From Misgurnus anguillicaudatus (Eukaryota; Chordata; Actinopteri; Cypriniformes; Cobitidae): a stretch of DNA of 64,000 bases. Location of the stretch: positions 10,268,001 through 10,332,000 of the forward strand of contig NC_073354.2 in NCBI RefSeq assembly GCF_027580225.2, given 5' to 3'. Position numbers and translations under genes: made by a program. Under the pieces are notes generated by a model. The model worked only from the letters and a program-made list of their open reading frames with translations. It did no database searches and had not been told where the DNA came from. Of the stretch, positions 46,038 to 57,382 are shown in pieces. The first letter of the stretch is position 1. Every line of letters starts with the position of its first letter.

Positions 46038-46388
46038 TGCAAGCAGTAATGTAGTTCATCAATGCTCATTGTACGTGCTTTGGAAGTCTCACCTGGTTTC
46101 CAAAAGTTTTGTTTTAATAGTGTAGTCAGATGTGTTTAGTGAACAATGGAAAATAGCAGGTTGTGGACTAAGGAGACTGATTTTTCTTGCAAATAAGGCC
46201 CTTAGAAAACGATTAAGGTTGCCCATGGACCTTCACCTAGAACAGAAATGGGCAGGGAGGGCAGAGGCTCCAGTGTCTCCGGGGGCGTGGGTTTGAATCC
46301 CACCACTGCCAGCAGCTGCATTTTGAATCGGCTTTGATGCCAGCAGTGATGTAGTTTATCGGCACTCATTGTACGTGCTTTGAAAGTC
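46036..46388. repeat. Pair of 53-bp direct repeats, 300 bp apart
   Basis: 46036-46088 and 46336-46388 share GTAGTTCATCAATGCTCATT/GTAGTTTATCGGCACTCATT and TGTACGTGCTTTG. They flank the tRNA-Leu half at 46265-46311. They follow the DIRS fragment directly and could be remnants of an element's terminal repeats or a local duplication. Confidence 0.7.
46265..46311 (+). pseudogene. tRNA-Leu 3' half
   Basis: AGGCTCCAGTGTCTCCGGGG, then CGTGGGTTTGAATCCCACCA and CTGCCA, match the 3' half of vertebrate tRNA-Leu: anticodon stem 3' side, variable arm, T arm GTGGG/CCCAC with loop TTTGAAT, and acceptor end. The D arm, the anticodon and the 5' acceptor strand are missing. It is not functional. It could be a retroposed tRNA fragment or the head of a SINE. 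Confidence 0.7.
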
Positions 46389-46389
46389 G

Positions 46390-49130
46390 GATTACTATCA
46401 GCACCCCGGCTTAGGAATTCAAATTGTCTTGTATGAGCAAAAAAAAGGTTGTGACAGAAAAATAAATTCCTGTTTTTCTCAGTATCCCAAACTTGTCACT
46501 ATGGGCCACACCCAAGGAGATCCATGGGGACAATTTCAAAAAGATTATGCTTTGAGTTGTGAGCATCTCGTGTCATCTTCAGAAGTATGGTCCAAACTTC
46601 AGTATTTACTTAAATAAAATATAAACCTAATATTTAATATGGTATGGCACACATATTTTTAATCAACATATATTTTTATGTTACTTTAAAAAAATACTTA
46701 AACAATTTCAACTTGATTTTATAAGTTATCACAAGCCAAAACAAAAAGAATAGGTTGAATTGACTTGAATTGGCACAATGAATAAATTATGTATTTTAAA
46801 AAAATGTTCTATCATGGATATTTGGTTTAATTCTTTTACAAGCAGGTTTTAAAAATCCTATCTTTCCCCCGGAGTAAATTTTTAATGGCTGTTTTGCTTT
46901 CTATGGAAACACATTAAGCTCTGTCACCTGAACATGGCACTTTCCTGCATACTGGCCATTCATTTTCTTTTTTATTATAAAATTCTTATTTGCAGAGATG
47001 GACAAAACCACAATAAATTATTATAAACATTAACTTACAAATGGTCTACGCTCTAAGTAGTTTACTGTAATTCGTTTTAGTAAAACATTTTTATAATATC
47101 AACTTCAATACATGCAATAAACCACCTATATGAGTGTCTATGTTTTTCAGTACATTTGTTAAAAGCATGTAACTTGACGCTGAGCTCTAATTGGCTGGTT
47201 CAGACCCACCTTGGGGCGCACTTATGTTGTTGAATCAATATTGTTTTTTAGTTTTTGACCTCATGTGATTGGATCGTTCTTAGAGTCTCGTAACTGCGTT
47301 GCAGATTGCCATGTAACTGAGAGTTACAGTACTGATCAGTGAAAGCAAGCTAAAAAAATTTATCCTTACAAAATCACTCTTTACAAGGCGTTCAGTTGAA
47401 GAATAAATAAAGGATTAAGAAGCTTAGACCAGATCGACCAATGGAGTCAAATGATTGCTGTCTGTGTGCTTCCACCACTTCTTATTGCAAATGGAGTTAA
47501 CTAGCTTTATACGATGGAAGTCATGACTTTAATTGTTTTCCTTGTTTCTTATTTTCAAGTCTTAGTGTGATAGACTGCTTGAATTTTGTGGTGCTTTTGA
47601 GCTGGCTTTGCATGGAGATAATGAGAGCGAGAGCTCAGATGATCTCGGTATATTCCTTGGCTTTGTCGACTTTGTTGTTTATGGAGTTTAAAAGAGCACC
47701 CCAAGAATGCCACAATGTTTAAGGGAACTTCAAGAACTGTGCAGAACGAGCTGTTGGACAGTATTTTATCTGTTGTGAGGGAAAACGTGCTATTGCTATT
47801 AAAGCAAAAAGAAACGTACTGGCATTGATTTAATGCTTCTGTCTCTACACTCTCTCGCGATATTTTGATGTCATACACTGATAGGTCTGCGCATCGCTGC
47901 TGAAGTTAAACACTACAGGAGCTTGACATCATTCTCCAGAATAAAAGTAAAACAGACACGTTGTCTGTCTGAGGTAAAGACACAAAATCTAATGACAATA
48001 GAGTCTGGATTAATCTGCCTTCATGCGTTTATTACACAAGAGGGTTTCATATGGAAAGAAATTAGACTCAATATTATTAACAAATACATGCACAGTTATC
48101 TGTGAACTGGATGCATGTTACAAATGTATTTTACTATCCACGAACAAATGTCTTTAGATTTGAATATGTGAATATGTGAAACTTCCTATTCTGAAAGTTT
48201 CATTAATTGTGCATAATGATGACATGTGCAGCAACTGCATAGTTAAGTCTATTTAGTATTTTTCAGTAATGCAGTTATTTTGGGGAAATGTCAAAATATT
48301 GCATTGCAGGCTTATTTAAGGTGTGCCCTAAATTTTCTGCTAGCGCTCCTAAAATTTTCAGTCAGGGGCTACATTGCTCCTAATAACAAAAACGTTAGTC
48401 TGAAGCCCTATATGACTAGTTTAAAATAATAAATAAATAAATAAAATATATTGGGGGGGGCACTTCACTGTGTTAATCCGGGCCTGGCTACAGTGAATGC
48501 GTGAGAAAGTGAAACTGAGATAATAGAATGATAGCGTCGTCTGCAGATTGTCTGCAGATGCAGTATTAAAGATTAAAATAACTTTAACTGATCAACACAA
48601 ATATAAAATGCCATAATATAATTGACGTTTTTTACCAGCATTTAAACCTTTATAGTTTTTTCTTTGTGTATCTGCAACATCCGCCCGTGGATGAGGAAGG
48701 TGCAGCCAATGTCGTTGGCTTTTTTCTTTGTTGTGAACTGACTGAACACTTGACTCTTACCTGGGCATTTAGATATTCAAGTTTTCATTATTAATTTCTG
48801 GGTGAAACATTTTAAGCATGATGATCATCTGTCGACTCGACAGTTTCAGCACGTCCTTGCGGAGAGACTTTAACGTCTTTTTGTTCACTCCCCATGAGCT
48901 GAACGATTTTATTTTGTACTTTTTTACTTGCATATATTTTCAACATATATTCAAGAAACACACATGATATAATGTAAGTTGTTATAGATAGAATAAGCTT
49001 GTTCTGAAATGATGACAAAATCTAAATGACTGAAAATGATCTTGAAATGATCCATCTTAATTTAGCCAAAATACTGATTCATTCGTTTTCATACTTTATA
49101 GATACACATTAATTTATCTAATCAACCTAT
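46390..49130. other. Unassigned stretch
   Basis: No gene. 47160-47420 has moderately GC-rich blocks. 48310-48490 has ATTTTCTGCTAGCGCTCC and a G-run next to GGGCCTGGCTACA, possibly a hAT remnant. The rest is AT-rich. No RNA gene recognised. Confidence 0.3.
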
Positions 49131-49134
49131 TATC

Positions 49135-49516
49135 ATCAAATGCATATGAATAGCAATCAGTGTGATTATCGTGCAATACATAGCCTACGCCAAATTCCAA
49201 TTTTGCGTGCATATGCTAGTCCTTCCCGTTCACTTAAATGGCGCATCGTTTGGTGTCGTTGTTTTTTTGTCTGTTTTTTAAACCATTGCCGATTGGGTTT
49301 GGATATCATTTTATTTTACAAAAACTTACTCTAACCCCAAACCCAAGAGACAATGGTAAAAAACAAATGAGAAACCAATTATTAAAAAACACGAATATGT
49401 GAGCCATAAGGGAACAGGAAGGACTTGCGTAACATATTCACTCAAAATTGTAATTTTATGTAGCCTATGTATTGCACGATAATCAAACTGCGTGTTAATT
49501 GTACGCATTTCATGAG
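49135..49516. repeat. Long palindromic MITE
   Basis: The arms of about 185 bp (49135-49325 and 49330-49516) are diverged reverse complements. Both carry GATTATCGTGCAATACATAG, TCCTTCCCGTT/TCCTTCCTGTT and the (T/C)GGGTTTGG core. It is the same family as 59694-60177 (shared CGTGCAATACAT, CCAAATTCCA, GCGTGCATATG). No ORF beyond by-products. Confidence 0.75.
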
Positions 49517-49529
49517 AATACTAATATAT

Positions 49530-51200
49530 TATTGAAAATGGCCTAATTTAATATGCAGTGCTTGTGTATTGCATTCGTTTTGTACATTTACAGCGCAGTG
49601 TTCTGTATTTACCGATGCTCTGAAAATTTGCACGTAACAAGCCTAAACCATGTTCTTTAATTTATTTATGTATTTTTGTTTAAATGTAGCTGTAGTATAG
49701 CTTGTGTTGATGATGTTTCTTCTCATAAGGGTTAAGACATAGCACCCAACTTCTTGTGTACCTCGTTGTTCTGGATTTAAATTATATTTTTATTAAATAA
49801 AGGCCGTAAAATTGCATACAGCGCCACGCAAAATCACCGCAAGGGAAAGTCCGACACCGCTACAAAACTAGTTCAGTGACATTATTTATAATTTAATCAG
49901 TAATTTGATTTAGGAGCTTAATAAAAAAACGTTACCGTGTGTGTAATGAACTGTCACTCAGATCAGGATCCTTACTGCCTTTCCTGATCTGGGTGACAGT
50001 ACATTAAATTTTTATTAGATTATACTAATCCAATAAACAGTCGGGATATATAAATCCAAGTAAAGATAGGCAAAGAAACGCTCAGCAACGTTCACCATGG
50101 CAAAGCAAGACTTCGCACCGAACAGGTTTGGTGAGATCTAAATGAAGATCTAAATGAAATAAATAAAGTCCACCAAATGAAGAACAGGCGACGCGCGCAA
50201 TCAGTCTCAGGTACGGGCCGATGGGAAATTTAGTAAATATTAATATTCGGGCGAGTAATCCCTCTGACGACCCAAAGACGAAGCCTGAGGAGCGCTTTTA
50301 ACAACAGGCAACAGACTTTTTACAATTTATATCATACTAATTATGTACATTTATAAATCATGTTTTCGTTCATAACTTATGAATCGATCAGCAGTTCAGC
50401 GCTTGAAAGTGTGTATAAGTACTTTGTTAATACAATATTCTATAAGTGCTTAAATATAGGCTATTATTCACATAACCTTAAATAACGTATAATCTGATCT
50501 AGGATCTTAATTAAATTTAGACTCCTATATCAGATTACACATTGTTTGGCGTTGGGGATACCAGCATAGGTCCTCAGCAAAGCAACTGATTTCAGGTGTT
50601 CTGTCAAAGTCTGTTCCCTTCCCTTTAGTGTAGCGTTTTTATCACGGTATGTTTTTATATATTTATAAAGACTAAAGATTTGAATGGTTTATACAAAAAA
50701 AATAATAATAATTTAACGTATTCTATAATACAGTTTATTAAATATTTCATAATTTCCCCAGTTTTCTATTTTGGTATTTTTTATAACCTGTTTTAATAAA
50801 ATTGTTTTAATAATTATTATGTGGACATTCTTAATAAATATAGCACAAACCCATGATGTGAAGTGTTATTTATATATAAACAGGCTGGGGAATATTAATT
50901 TGTATGCATGTAACACAATAATTGTAGAACAAAAACGTAGGCTATATATAAGGTAAAAAGAAATAATAGAAAATATGAAAATTATGAAATATTTAATAAA
51001 TGGTATAGTTTAATACATGAAAGTATTACTTTTTAAAATGAAGTGAATTATACTGTAAAAATAATTGACTTTCCATTAAAGGACAATAAAGATACATTAC
51101 ATACATGCACACAAACACATCTCAGTAGCCAAGCCATTAAAACATTTAATATATATAGATAATAAACGTAATGCTATAAAAACACCAGACTAAAGGGAAA
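49530..51200. other. Unassigned stretch
   Basis: AT-rich, with a hairpin at 49951-49999. 50045-50130 has a TATA-like GATATATAAA followed 50 bp later by CACCATGGCAAAGC, a good Kozak context opening 13 codons. I do not call a gene from this. Confidence 0.3.
49951..49999. repeat. Hairpin, 18-bp stem and 13-base loop
   Basis: CTGTCACTCAGATCAGGA (49951-49968) pairs with TCCTGATCTGGGTGACAG (49982-49999) with one mismatch (G-T if transcribed). It lies alone between AT-rich flanks. Confidence 0.85.
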
Positions 51201-51209
51201 CACAGAAAA

Positions 51210-51510
51210 CAGAATTCACCGCCATGTGTGAAACTCCGTTAGACTGACACCTAGTGTTGACTCTTTTCGTGGCGCGTCTGTGCTCGTGGATCTTTCAATG
51301 CAAACCATGCAACTTAAGTCTCAAAACTCGTATGAACAGAACAGGATTAATGCACGCGCGTCGCCTGATCCACGGGTGCGCGTCCTCTTTTTTGCGTGCA
51401 CAAATTGTGAAATAATGATACGAAATATGGCAACTGAATTCACAAATATGTCTCTGTTTGTACAAATCGATGCACATTCACGTAAATATTAAAATTCGCA
51501 GACACAAAAT
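51210..51510. repeat. Dispersed repeat with ACGTAAATATTAAAAT end
   Basis: GTTAGACTGACACCTAGTGT, GATCCACGGGTGCGCGTCCT and ATGGCAACTGAATTCAC, followed by CACGTAAATATTAAAATTCG, belong from memory to a MITE-like fish repeat. The two overlapping ORFs on opposite strands are by-products. Confidence 0.5.
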
Positions 51511-52019
51511 CAAAGACATCTTTTTCTTTTTTTTACATCATTAGGTTTAGTTCTCAAAATGTTTTTTTGTGTGATGTTCTGTAGATCGTGGCATTAAAAT
51601 GTTATGAGGAATAATTAAACAAATTTTGCCTTACATTTTACCTTAAAAAATATATATATAAATTGTATCACTTTATTTATTTCGGGTTCGTTTCTGCATG
51701 CCCCCGTGCGAGTAAATGATGATGAAGCCACGTTACTAAAAAAAAAATTAAAAACATTATTTGTATCATGTATTTTCGGAAAATACAGATATGTTTATAT
51801 ATATACATCTTGTATTTTCCAAATTACTACGCAAAACATCAGTAAAAGTCTACTAATAAAACAGAAAAGCCCGCAAATGTGACTTACCCTGTATGAATGT
51901 CCGTCGCATTTCTGCAAATGCCCGCTGAAGAGGAGAGTGATGCTGCCACATTCCTACAAAAGTTTTTAATAATTAATATAATGTATTCTCCACAGTAACA
52001 AACTTATAAAGCAATACTA

Positions 52020-52460
52020 AGGCGGTAAAGCATAGTTGAGATAAGATAATTGGGTACATAGATGCGGTATATCTTTGTTAACGGGCCATTACCGGACATA
52101 TTTATGGCTAAACATTAACACATTACAAATCTCCGGACACATTTACAGCACATCGATACTACATCGATACATTTACACCCGAACAGATAGTCGCGTAAAC
52201 AAGACTTGTTGAGGCATAAACACACTAGTCAAAATATATTCTAAATAGTGATATTGTTTTATGACATATTGAATATTTACACCATACAATCATACTGTTT
52301 AACGCATGACATATCTTCGGGCTCATTTACAGCACAATGTTACACCCGAGCAAATAAAGAAGGCTTATTGATAAGTCGGCATGGACACTATAGTTATAGT
52401 AGTGATATTGCTTTATAACATTCACATTACACTAATCAGCATACGGTGTAATGTAAGAAC
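52020..52460. repeat. Diverged tandem repeat, about 180 bp
   Basis: CATTTACAGCACA, ACACCCGA(A/G)CA(G/A)AT, AGTGATATTG(T/C)TTTAT and TAACRCATKACA occur twice in the same order (about 52115-52290 and 52300-52450). The copies are old. They lie in the proposed intron or non-coding part of the piggyBac-like element. Confidence 0.6.
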
Positions 52461-52593
52461 TATCATTTTAATGTTAATACAAATTGCCAATTACGAGACG
52501 TTTTTTATAAAGTCATTATGAATATCTGCTTGCAAACAGTCAGTATACAGTATATAAAAGTTACACAACATTTCAACAAATGTAGGTAAAACT

Positions 52594-52877
52594 TACTCTT
52601 CAGAAATTATATCCTCAGCTGGATCAAGTCGCTCTTCAAAATACAAACGTTCATCGTCGGAGTCCTGCTCTTCGTCTGAAGAAACAGTGAACTCTTCTTC
52701 CTCGCTGTCCAGGAGCATCTGTAGAGCGTCCTCACCTGTAAAGCGTGTCATCTTCCCAGCGCGTTGATAAGTGGATGAAACTGTCAAAACTCGCTGCTTC
52801 TTAAAGCATTGTTTGTGGGCGTTGATCTTGTTTGCATAGCCCGCATCAGGTAATTTCCATATGAATGGCGCGCACAA
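52594..52877 (-). CDS. piggyBac-like transposase, N-terminal exon
   Basis: On minus, a Met at 52751-52749 opens MTRFTGEDALQMLLDSEEEE followed by an acidic, Ser-rich stretch with SSDEEQDSDDE. This is the usual start of piggyBac (PGBD-like) transposases of vertebrates. The frame is open upstream to 52877 (MCAPFIWKLPDAG), but those 42 codons lack the family look and may be 5' UTR. The reading ends EDIISEE with GA|GTAAGT, a consensus splice donor, so an intron may follow. No DDE catalytic domain is found downstream on minus within the window. A piggyBac TIR lies 450 bp upstream at 53326. It is probably a truncated element. A domesticated gene is possible but unsupported. Confidence 0.6.
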
Positions 52878-53345
52878 GGGAAGGTGGGATCACATTAGCG
52901 CTAATGAGGTCGAGCCAGAAAAACTGTACCTCTCTTTACTTACATGTCGATTACACAAACAGACAATGAGTTCTTCAGATTTTAATTACATCATGTAAAA
53001 GTAGACATTTCAGGCTTTCTTTAGACATATGTATCATGTTCGTGTGACAAGTATTGGCAGTTCATGTTTGAAACGTGTTTGAGGAAAATGGTCAAGGAGA
53101 CAGAGATGTCGAAATGCACTCCCTGTTTATTTTCTTTATTTGCCAAAAGCACACAGTTTTGTTGTTATTATGAAGGCACTCACATTAAAGTAGAGACTTC
53201 ACAGTTTCGAATGATGTATTACATGTATGTGTATGATTATGAATGACGGAGTATTTTAAGTGGATGTCACAGGAAACAGGAAAAAATGCGTCAAAACGCG
53301 CCCACGCGTTTTTGGACCCCAGGGGGTTAAAATGTGTCCAATTAA

Positions 53346-53834
53346 GGGTGTTTTCACACCTAGTTCGTTTGAGCCCTCCAAACGCTCTCAGATCAGTTCA
53401 GGGTGTATATGTGAACAAACCAAGTGATCTCAGACCCCCTTAAAAGGACCCATAAGTGAACCGAACTCAGACCACGTCAGGAGGTGGTCTGAGTACGGTT
53501 CGCTTTTGGGTTCTTTTGTGGTTCGATTTCTTTTTGATATGTGAAATCAATAAGGTCCAGGTCCGCTTTGCATGTTGTTTGGACATTGTATCAAAATCAA
53601 CTGCTGCACAGAAAGCTGGGATCTGAGTTCTTTTGAAGTTGTGATGTGAACAAGAAAAGGTCTGAGATCACTTCAGTTCTGAAGAGGACCAAAAAAAGAA
53701 CTGGGTCCTCTTTTGAGTCCAATATACTGTGAACACCAAAAGGACTGAGGTCACATTCAGCTAGTTCCTTTCCTGGTTCACTTTAAGTGAACTGGGTTTG
53801 GTTCTTTTAAAATGAACTATATGTGAAAACACCC
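53346..53834. mobile_element. Harbinger-type MITE with TAA duplication
   Basis: The ends GGGTGTTTTCACACCTAGTT and ATATGTGAAAACACCC are inverted repeats. TAA flanks both sides (53343-53345, 53835-53837). Length 489 bp. The inner part is full of GAACC/GGTTC, TGTGAAC and GGTCTGAG repeats in both orientations. The size and 3-bp TAA duplication fit non-autonomous Harbinger elements. Confidence 0.85.
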
Positions 53835-53839
53835 TAAGA

Positions 53840-54836
53840 TCCTCTTTAGTCGTGTCTAAACAGCCTTATTCCTTGAATAAGGAATATGCTTGAAAACCCT
53901 TTAAAATAAGTGTTTCGATGAGGTCAGTGGTAATGAGGGAAAAATGCGTGTAGAGAAAGTAAACAACCTGATGTACAGTCCACTGAGAAGATACTGTATA
54001 TGTGATCTCAGAGGGACTAATTTTCAGAACAACACGCTTGAAGCTTTGCTGATTCTCAACTATTGATTTTATACAAATGTTACAAAACTCTGGTACAGTA
54101 GCTACACACTCTAAATGCGGTAAAGTCTTTCCTGTATAGCAATAAACTACTGTATATATAGTCTCCTATAAGGGTCAACAATGACAATTAAATAAAATAA
54201 AACTAAGGAAACATTCTAGAGCTGTTAAAAATATACTGCAAAATCCATTTGTTTTGGAATCTGTATGTTGTCTTTATAATGTTACACTTTTTTACTTCAG
54301 AGACAAGATATATTACAAACTGACAACACAATGAGCTTTTGTGTCTGTTGTATGTTTTTTGTTCCTGGATGAGTGTTTTCCTCAAGGCAAACAGTTAATC
54401 TAGTTTCTAAAGGCACTGAACTTGATGATAAGAACATCTGTTAGATTGCTGGAATACATGGTTGGGTCTATGTCCCTCTGTAAAGAGAAATTTCTGAAAT
54501 TAGCTTAGGTTTAATCTTCGATGAAGGTTTCTATTTTAAAATGAGCTGCAATTAAGTGTCAATTTAAGTCAAATGTTTTCACTCCGCTCTTAGCCTTTTT
54601 AAGCTTAATTTATTTATATACTTAGTATCTTGATTTTTTTATTTTGTGTTTAATCCAAAGAACCATTAAATATCCTAAATATTGTGTTGTTTTTGTTTCA
54701 TGAAAAACATGTCTTTTAATATTTTACCTTAATTTCTGTCAATCAGTTTTCTACAGGATTCTTTGGATCCCACTGATAGTAGATATAAAGTATATAAAGA
54801 TACTAAATGACAACAAACTTATATATTACTGAAGTG
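53840..54836. other. Unassigned stretch
   Basis: AT-rich, no gene or recognised repeat. Confidence 0.35.
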
Positions 54837-54987
54837 TTAAAGGTCCCGTTCTTTCTGCGTTTTTGAAGCTTTGATTGTGTTTACGGGGCGCAATATAACA
54901 TGTGTTCATGTTTCACGTGTAAAAAAAATACTGTATTTTCACACAATTTACTTATCTGTATAGCGCTGTTTTCACTGTCCTAAAAAC

Positions 54988-55717
54988 TGTCACGACCGGT
55001 TAAACACCGGGAAGTGGAAAACAAAAGGAGAACCCAAACGCAGAGGAATACAAAAATATAACTATGGATTTATTTACAGAAATAAAGAAACACCCACGAG
55101 GGGGTAAAACAAGGGATAACAAAAACACTGTGATAAAACACAAACGGGATACCAGAATAAATGGAACAGTTCACAAAATACATGAAGACTGAATTTACAA
55201 CAACGCACGCACACCACACAGAGAACACAAGGGCATTATATAGACAGCACATCAATGGGGAACAGGTGAACATAATTAATCACTAAAGACATGAGTACAT
55301 AAGGGAGTAGGGTAAAAGTGACAAGACACTGGGAACACGTGTCACACATACATGTGAAAACACACGTGTTCCCACATAAACACAATGCTGCCCTGGTCTT
55401 ACCCTCTGGATCATAACCAAGGTCAGGCAAGACCATGACAGCCACAAAACACTGGGAACACGTGTCACACAGACATAATGTGAAACACACGTGTTCCCAC
55501 ATAAACACAATGCTGCCCTGGTCTTGCCCTCTAACATCCAACCTGGATCATAACCAAGGTCAGGCAAGACCATGACAGCCACACAACACTGGGAACATGT
55601 GGAAGCAACACAACTATATGCCCCCACATGTTCCCACACAGAACATAGTACTGTCATGGTCCTGCCAGATACACTCAGACCCGAGTCCAGTACAAAAGAT
55701 CTGGCAAGCCCATGACA
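54988..55717 (-). mobile_element. Solo LTR with perfect duplication, inside the MITE
   Basis: 730 bp from TGTCACGACCGG to AAGCCCATGACA. The duplication AAAAC is perfect at 54983-54987 and 55718-55722. TATATAA on minus near 55240 fits a promoter. Its right half consists of three tandem units beginning ACTGGGAACA at 55328, 55451 and 55588. Each contains an inverted pair GGAACACGTG/CACGTGTTCC (or a variant). The ORFs on minus with repeated CDTCSQC-like words come from these units and are not genes. Confidence 0.9.
55328..55717. repeat. Three tandem units within the LTR
   Basis: Units start at 55328, 55451 and 55588 (periods 123 and 137 bp). GCTGCCCTGGTCTT, ATCATAACCAAGGTCAGGC and AAGACCATGACAGCCAC are shared by the first two, and the third is diverged. 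Confidence 0.85.
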
Positions 55718-56035
55718 AAAACGGGCTGATGTCTTCCTTGTTCTATGAAGTCCCTCCTTCAGAAATACATAATGAGTTCTGATTGTGTAGTTTGTTTAGT
55801 GTGTTGTGATTCAATAGCAGCTTAGCTTAGCAGAGCCTTTTGAGCCAAAGCTGGCGACTGACGTATTCCTGTGGGCGGGAAAAAACTGTTTTATTGACGT
55901 CATTTAATCTGGGAGTAGAGGGCTGTAGTCCAAACCGGCCGTTCGCTGTAGGCTTTGAAAGGCGAATTCTGTTAAAGAAAATATATCGCCTAAATAAACT
56001 TTGAAAAATGGGATCAGGAAGAACGTGACCTTTAA

Positions 56036-57100
56036 GATTACAAAGGTTGACAATTTTACAAGATCTTTGGAGCAATGATTACAGTAAATTTCTCTCTCAA
56101 AAGCTCCCAAGCTTTCCCCAATTATATATAGATGAAAAAACAACACTCTATGTGGTAAATCATACATTTTGTTGATTAACACTCCCGAACTTGCAAAAAA
56201 AAAAAAAAACCTCTTTCTCACAACTCCCTTTCTTCCGTGAGGGTGTCTGGTTTGTTTTACTTCAAAAACAGGATAAAACAAGAAAAAAAGTGCTAAAATA
56301 AGAAAAAGAACTGACCTTGTCCGCAGTAAAAACAAAAAATAGTCAGACAGTAACATGAACCCTTCTAAATGAGTAATAAAATGCAACAATAATAAAAATG
56401 TCCAATACATTGAACATGCTCCTCAGTTACTGTGTGTATGACAGAATACTTTAAAAGTCAGGATCAAGTTATTCAGCATCCATGTTGAAAATATGGAAAC
56501 TAGAATTAAAAATAAATTTTCTTTGTATTTTCCCTTTTCATCTGGGTTTCGGTTTAGCTTGTTCAACTTTACTGAACATTAATATATTAATTTATTATAT
56601 TTTATTTAAACAGTTCTACTGCTTGTTTCAGTCTTTATGAAAGTTAACAGTAACCTTGCAAAACCACGAGGCACAGAACAGAGGTTGTAAACCAAACTAA
56701 CATTGAGTGCTACTTTAATGTTTGACCACGATGTTGTCAAGGGAACAGGCTGAAGTGTAAGAATCAATGATAGTCCCTGATTGCTCAGTGGGCAGCATTT
56801 GTCACCACTATGTCCTTTAGAGCTGAAAGGATTTCTGTTCTTGTCAGCTCATATCCTTGTTACTCATGTCCCTCCATACATTACCAAGGTCTCTTTGAGT
56901 TGGATTGTTCAACCAGTATCTAAATACAGTATGGCTGCATCCTGGATAAAATGTATGTATTATCCTTTGGTGTCTCGTTTAAATTACTTAGCTATACTGT
57001 ACCATTTTTATGTGTAATTTACCATCATCATACATTGTCATCATTGTTGAATGAATTGCAATGTTTGCATGCCAAAGCCACTCGTGGCAGCTACACTCTT
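56036..57100. other. Unassigned stretch
   Basis: AT-rich DNA with an A-run near 56200. The 168-codon minus ORF (56410-55904) is Phe/Leu-rich, partly overlaps the MITE and has no family motif. I treat it as chance. Confidence 0.35.
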
Positions 57101-57106
57101 CATTAA

Positions 57107-57380
57107 AGGACAAGTTCGGTATTTTACACTTAAAGCCCTGTTTTCAGATTGTTTATGTTGAAATAGAGAGGTTTTGACTGAAATTTGGACATATGATGCT
57201 GTCCCGAGAATTTTCGGGTGTTTCTTGTATCACCTCCCACCTCTAGAATGGGTTTATAGGTGCACAGGAACAATCCTTCCTAAAATGCACTAAACTTTCA
57301 TTTACAGAGACGTGAAACGCACCGAGTGGTCAGGGGTGTTCACTGATATGCTCACACAAAAATCGCTGCAAAAGATGCAT
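57107..57380. repeat. MITE (AGGACAAGTTCGG family), right end lost
   Basis: AGGACAAGTTCGGTATTTTA follows TTAA (57103-57106), then TTAAAGCCCTGTTTTCAGAT and TGCTGTCCCGAGAATTTTCG. From memory this is a common cyprinid MITE. It ends abruptly near 57380, where another repeat starts. Confidence 0.6.
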
Positions 57381-57382
57381 GT

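Larger units (their letters stand above)
51690..53326 (-). mobile_element. piggyBac-like element, 5' part
   Basis: TTAA at 53327-53330 is followed on minus by CCCCCTGGGGTCCAAAAACG, a typical piggyBac TIR. The N-terminal exon lies inside. The opposite TIR (TTAACCC in plus direction) was not found to the left. The left limit given here is only where exon-like signals stop. Confidence 0.55.
54841..56031. mobile_element. TTAA-flanked MITE split by an LTR
   Basis: It begins AGGTCCCGTTCTTTC and ends GAAGAACGTGACCT with TTAA at 54837-54840 and 56032-56035. The halves 54841-54987 and 55723-56031 join to an element of about 456 bp that from memory is a frequent fish MITE. A solo LTR with its own duplication sits in the middle. 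Confidence 0.85.

Noticed and set aside
46265..46311. Functional tRNA-Leu gene
   Set aside because: Only the 3' half is present. D arm, anticodon and 5' acceptor strand are missing.
47555..47878. 107-codon minus ORF as a host gene
   Set aside because: No domain, no splice signals and no codon bias that I can see. AT-rich chance frame.
55070..55657. Minus ORFs with repeated Cys-rich words (CDTCSQC, CGNTCV)
   Set aside because: They come from tandem units inside a solo LTR. The Cys pattern repeats because the DNA repeats. No start or family motif.
55328..55717. CRISPR-like spaced repeats
   Set aside because: Only three diverged units of 123-137 bp within an LTR in a vertebrate genome. No regular short repeats and spacers.
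55904..56410. 168-codon minus ORF, Phe/Leu-rich, membrane-like
   Set aside because: It runs through poly(T)-rich complement and part of a MITE, with no family similarity. Likely chance.
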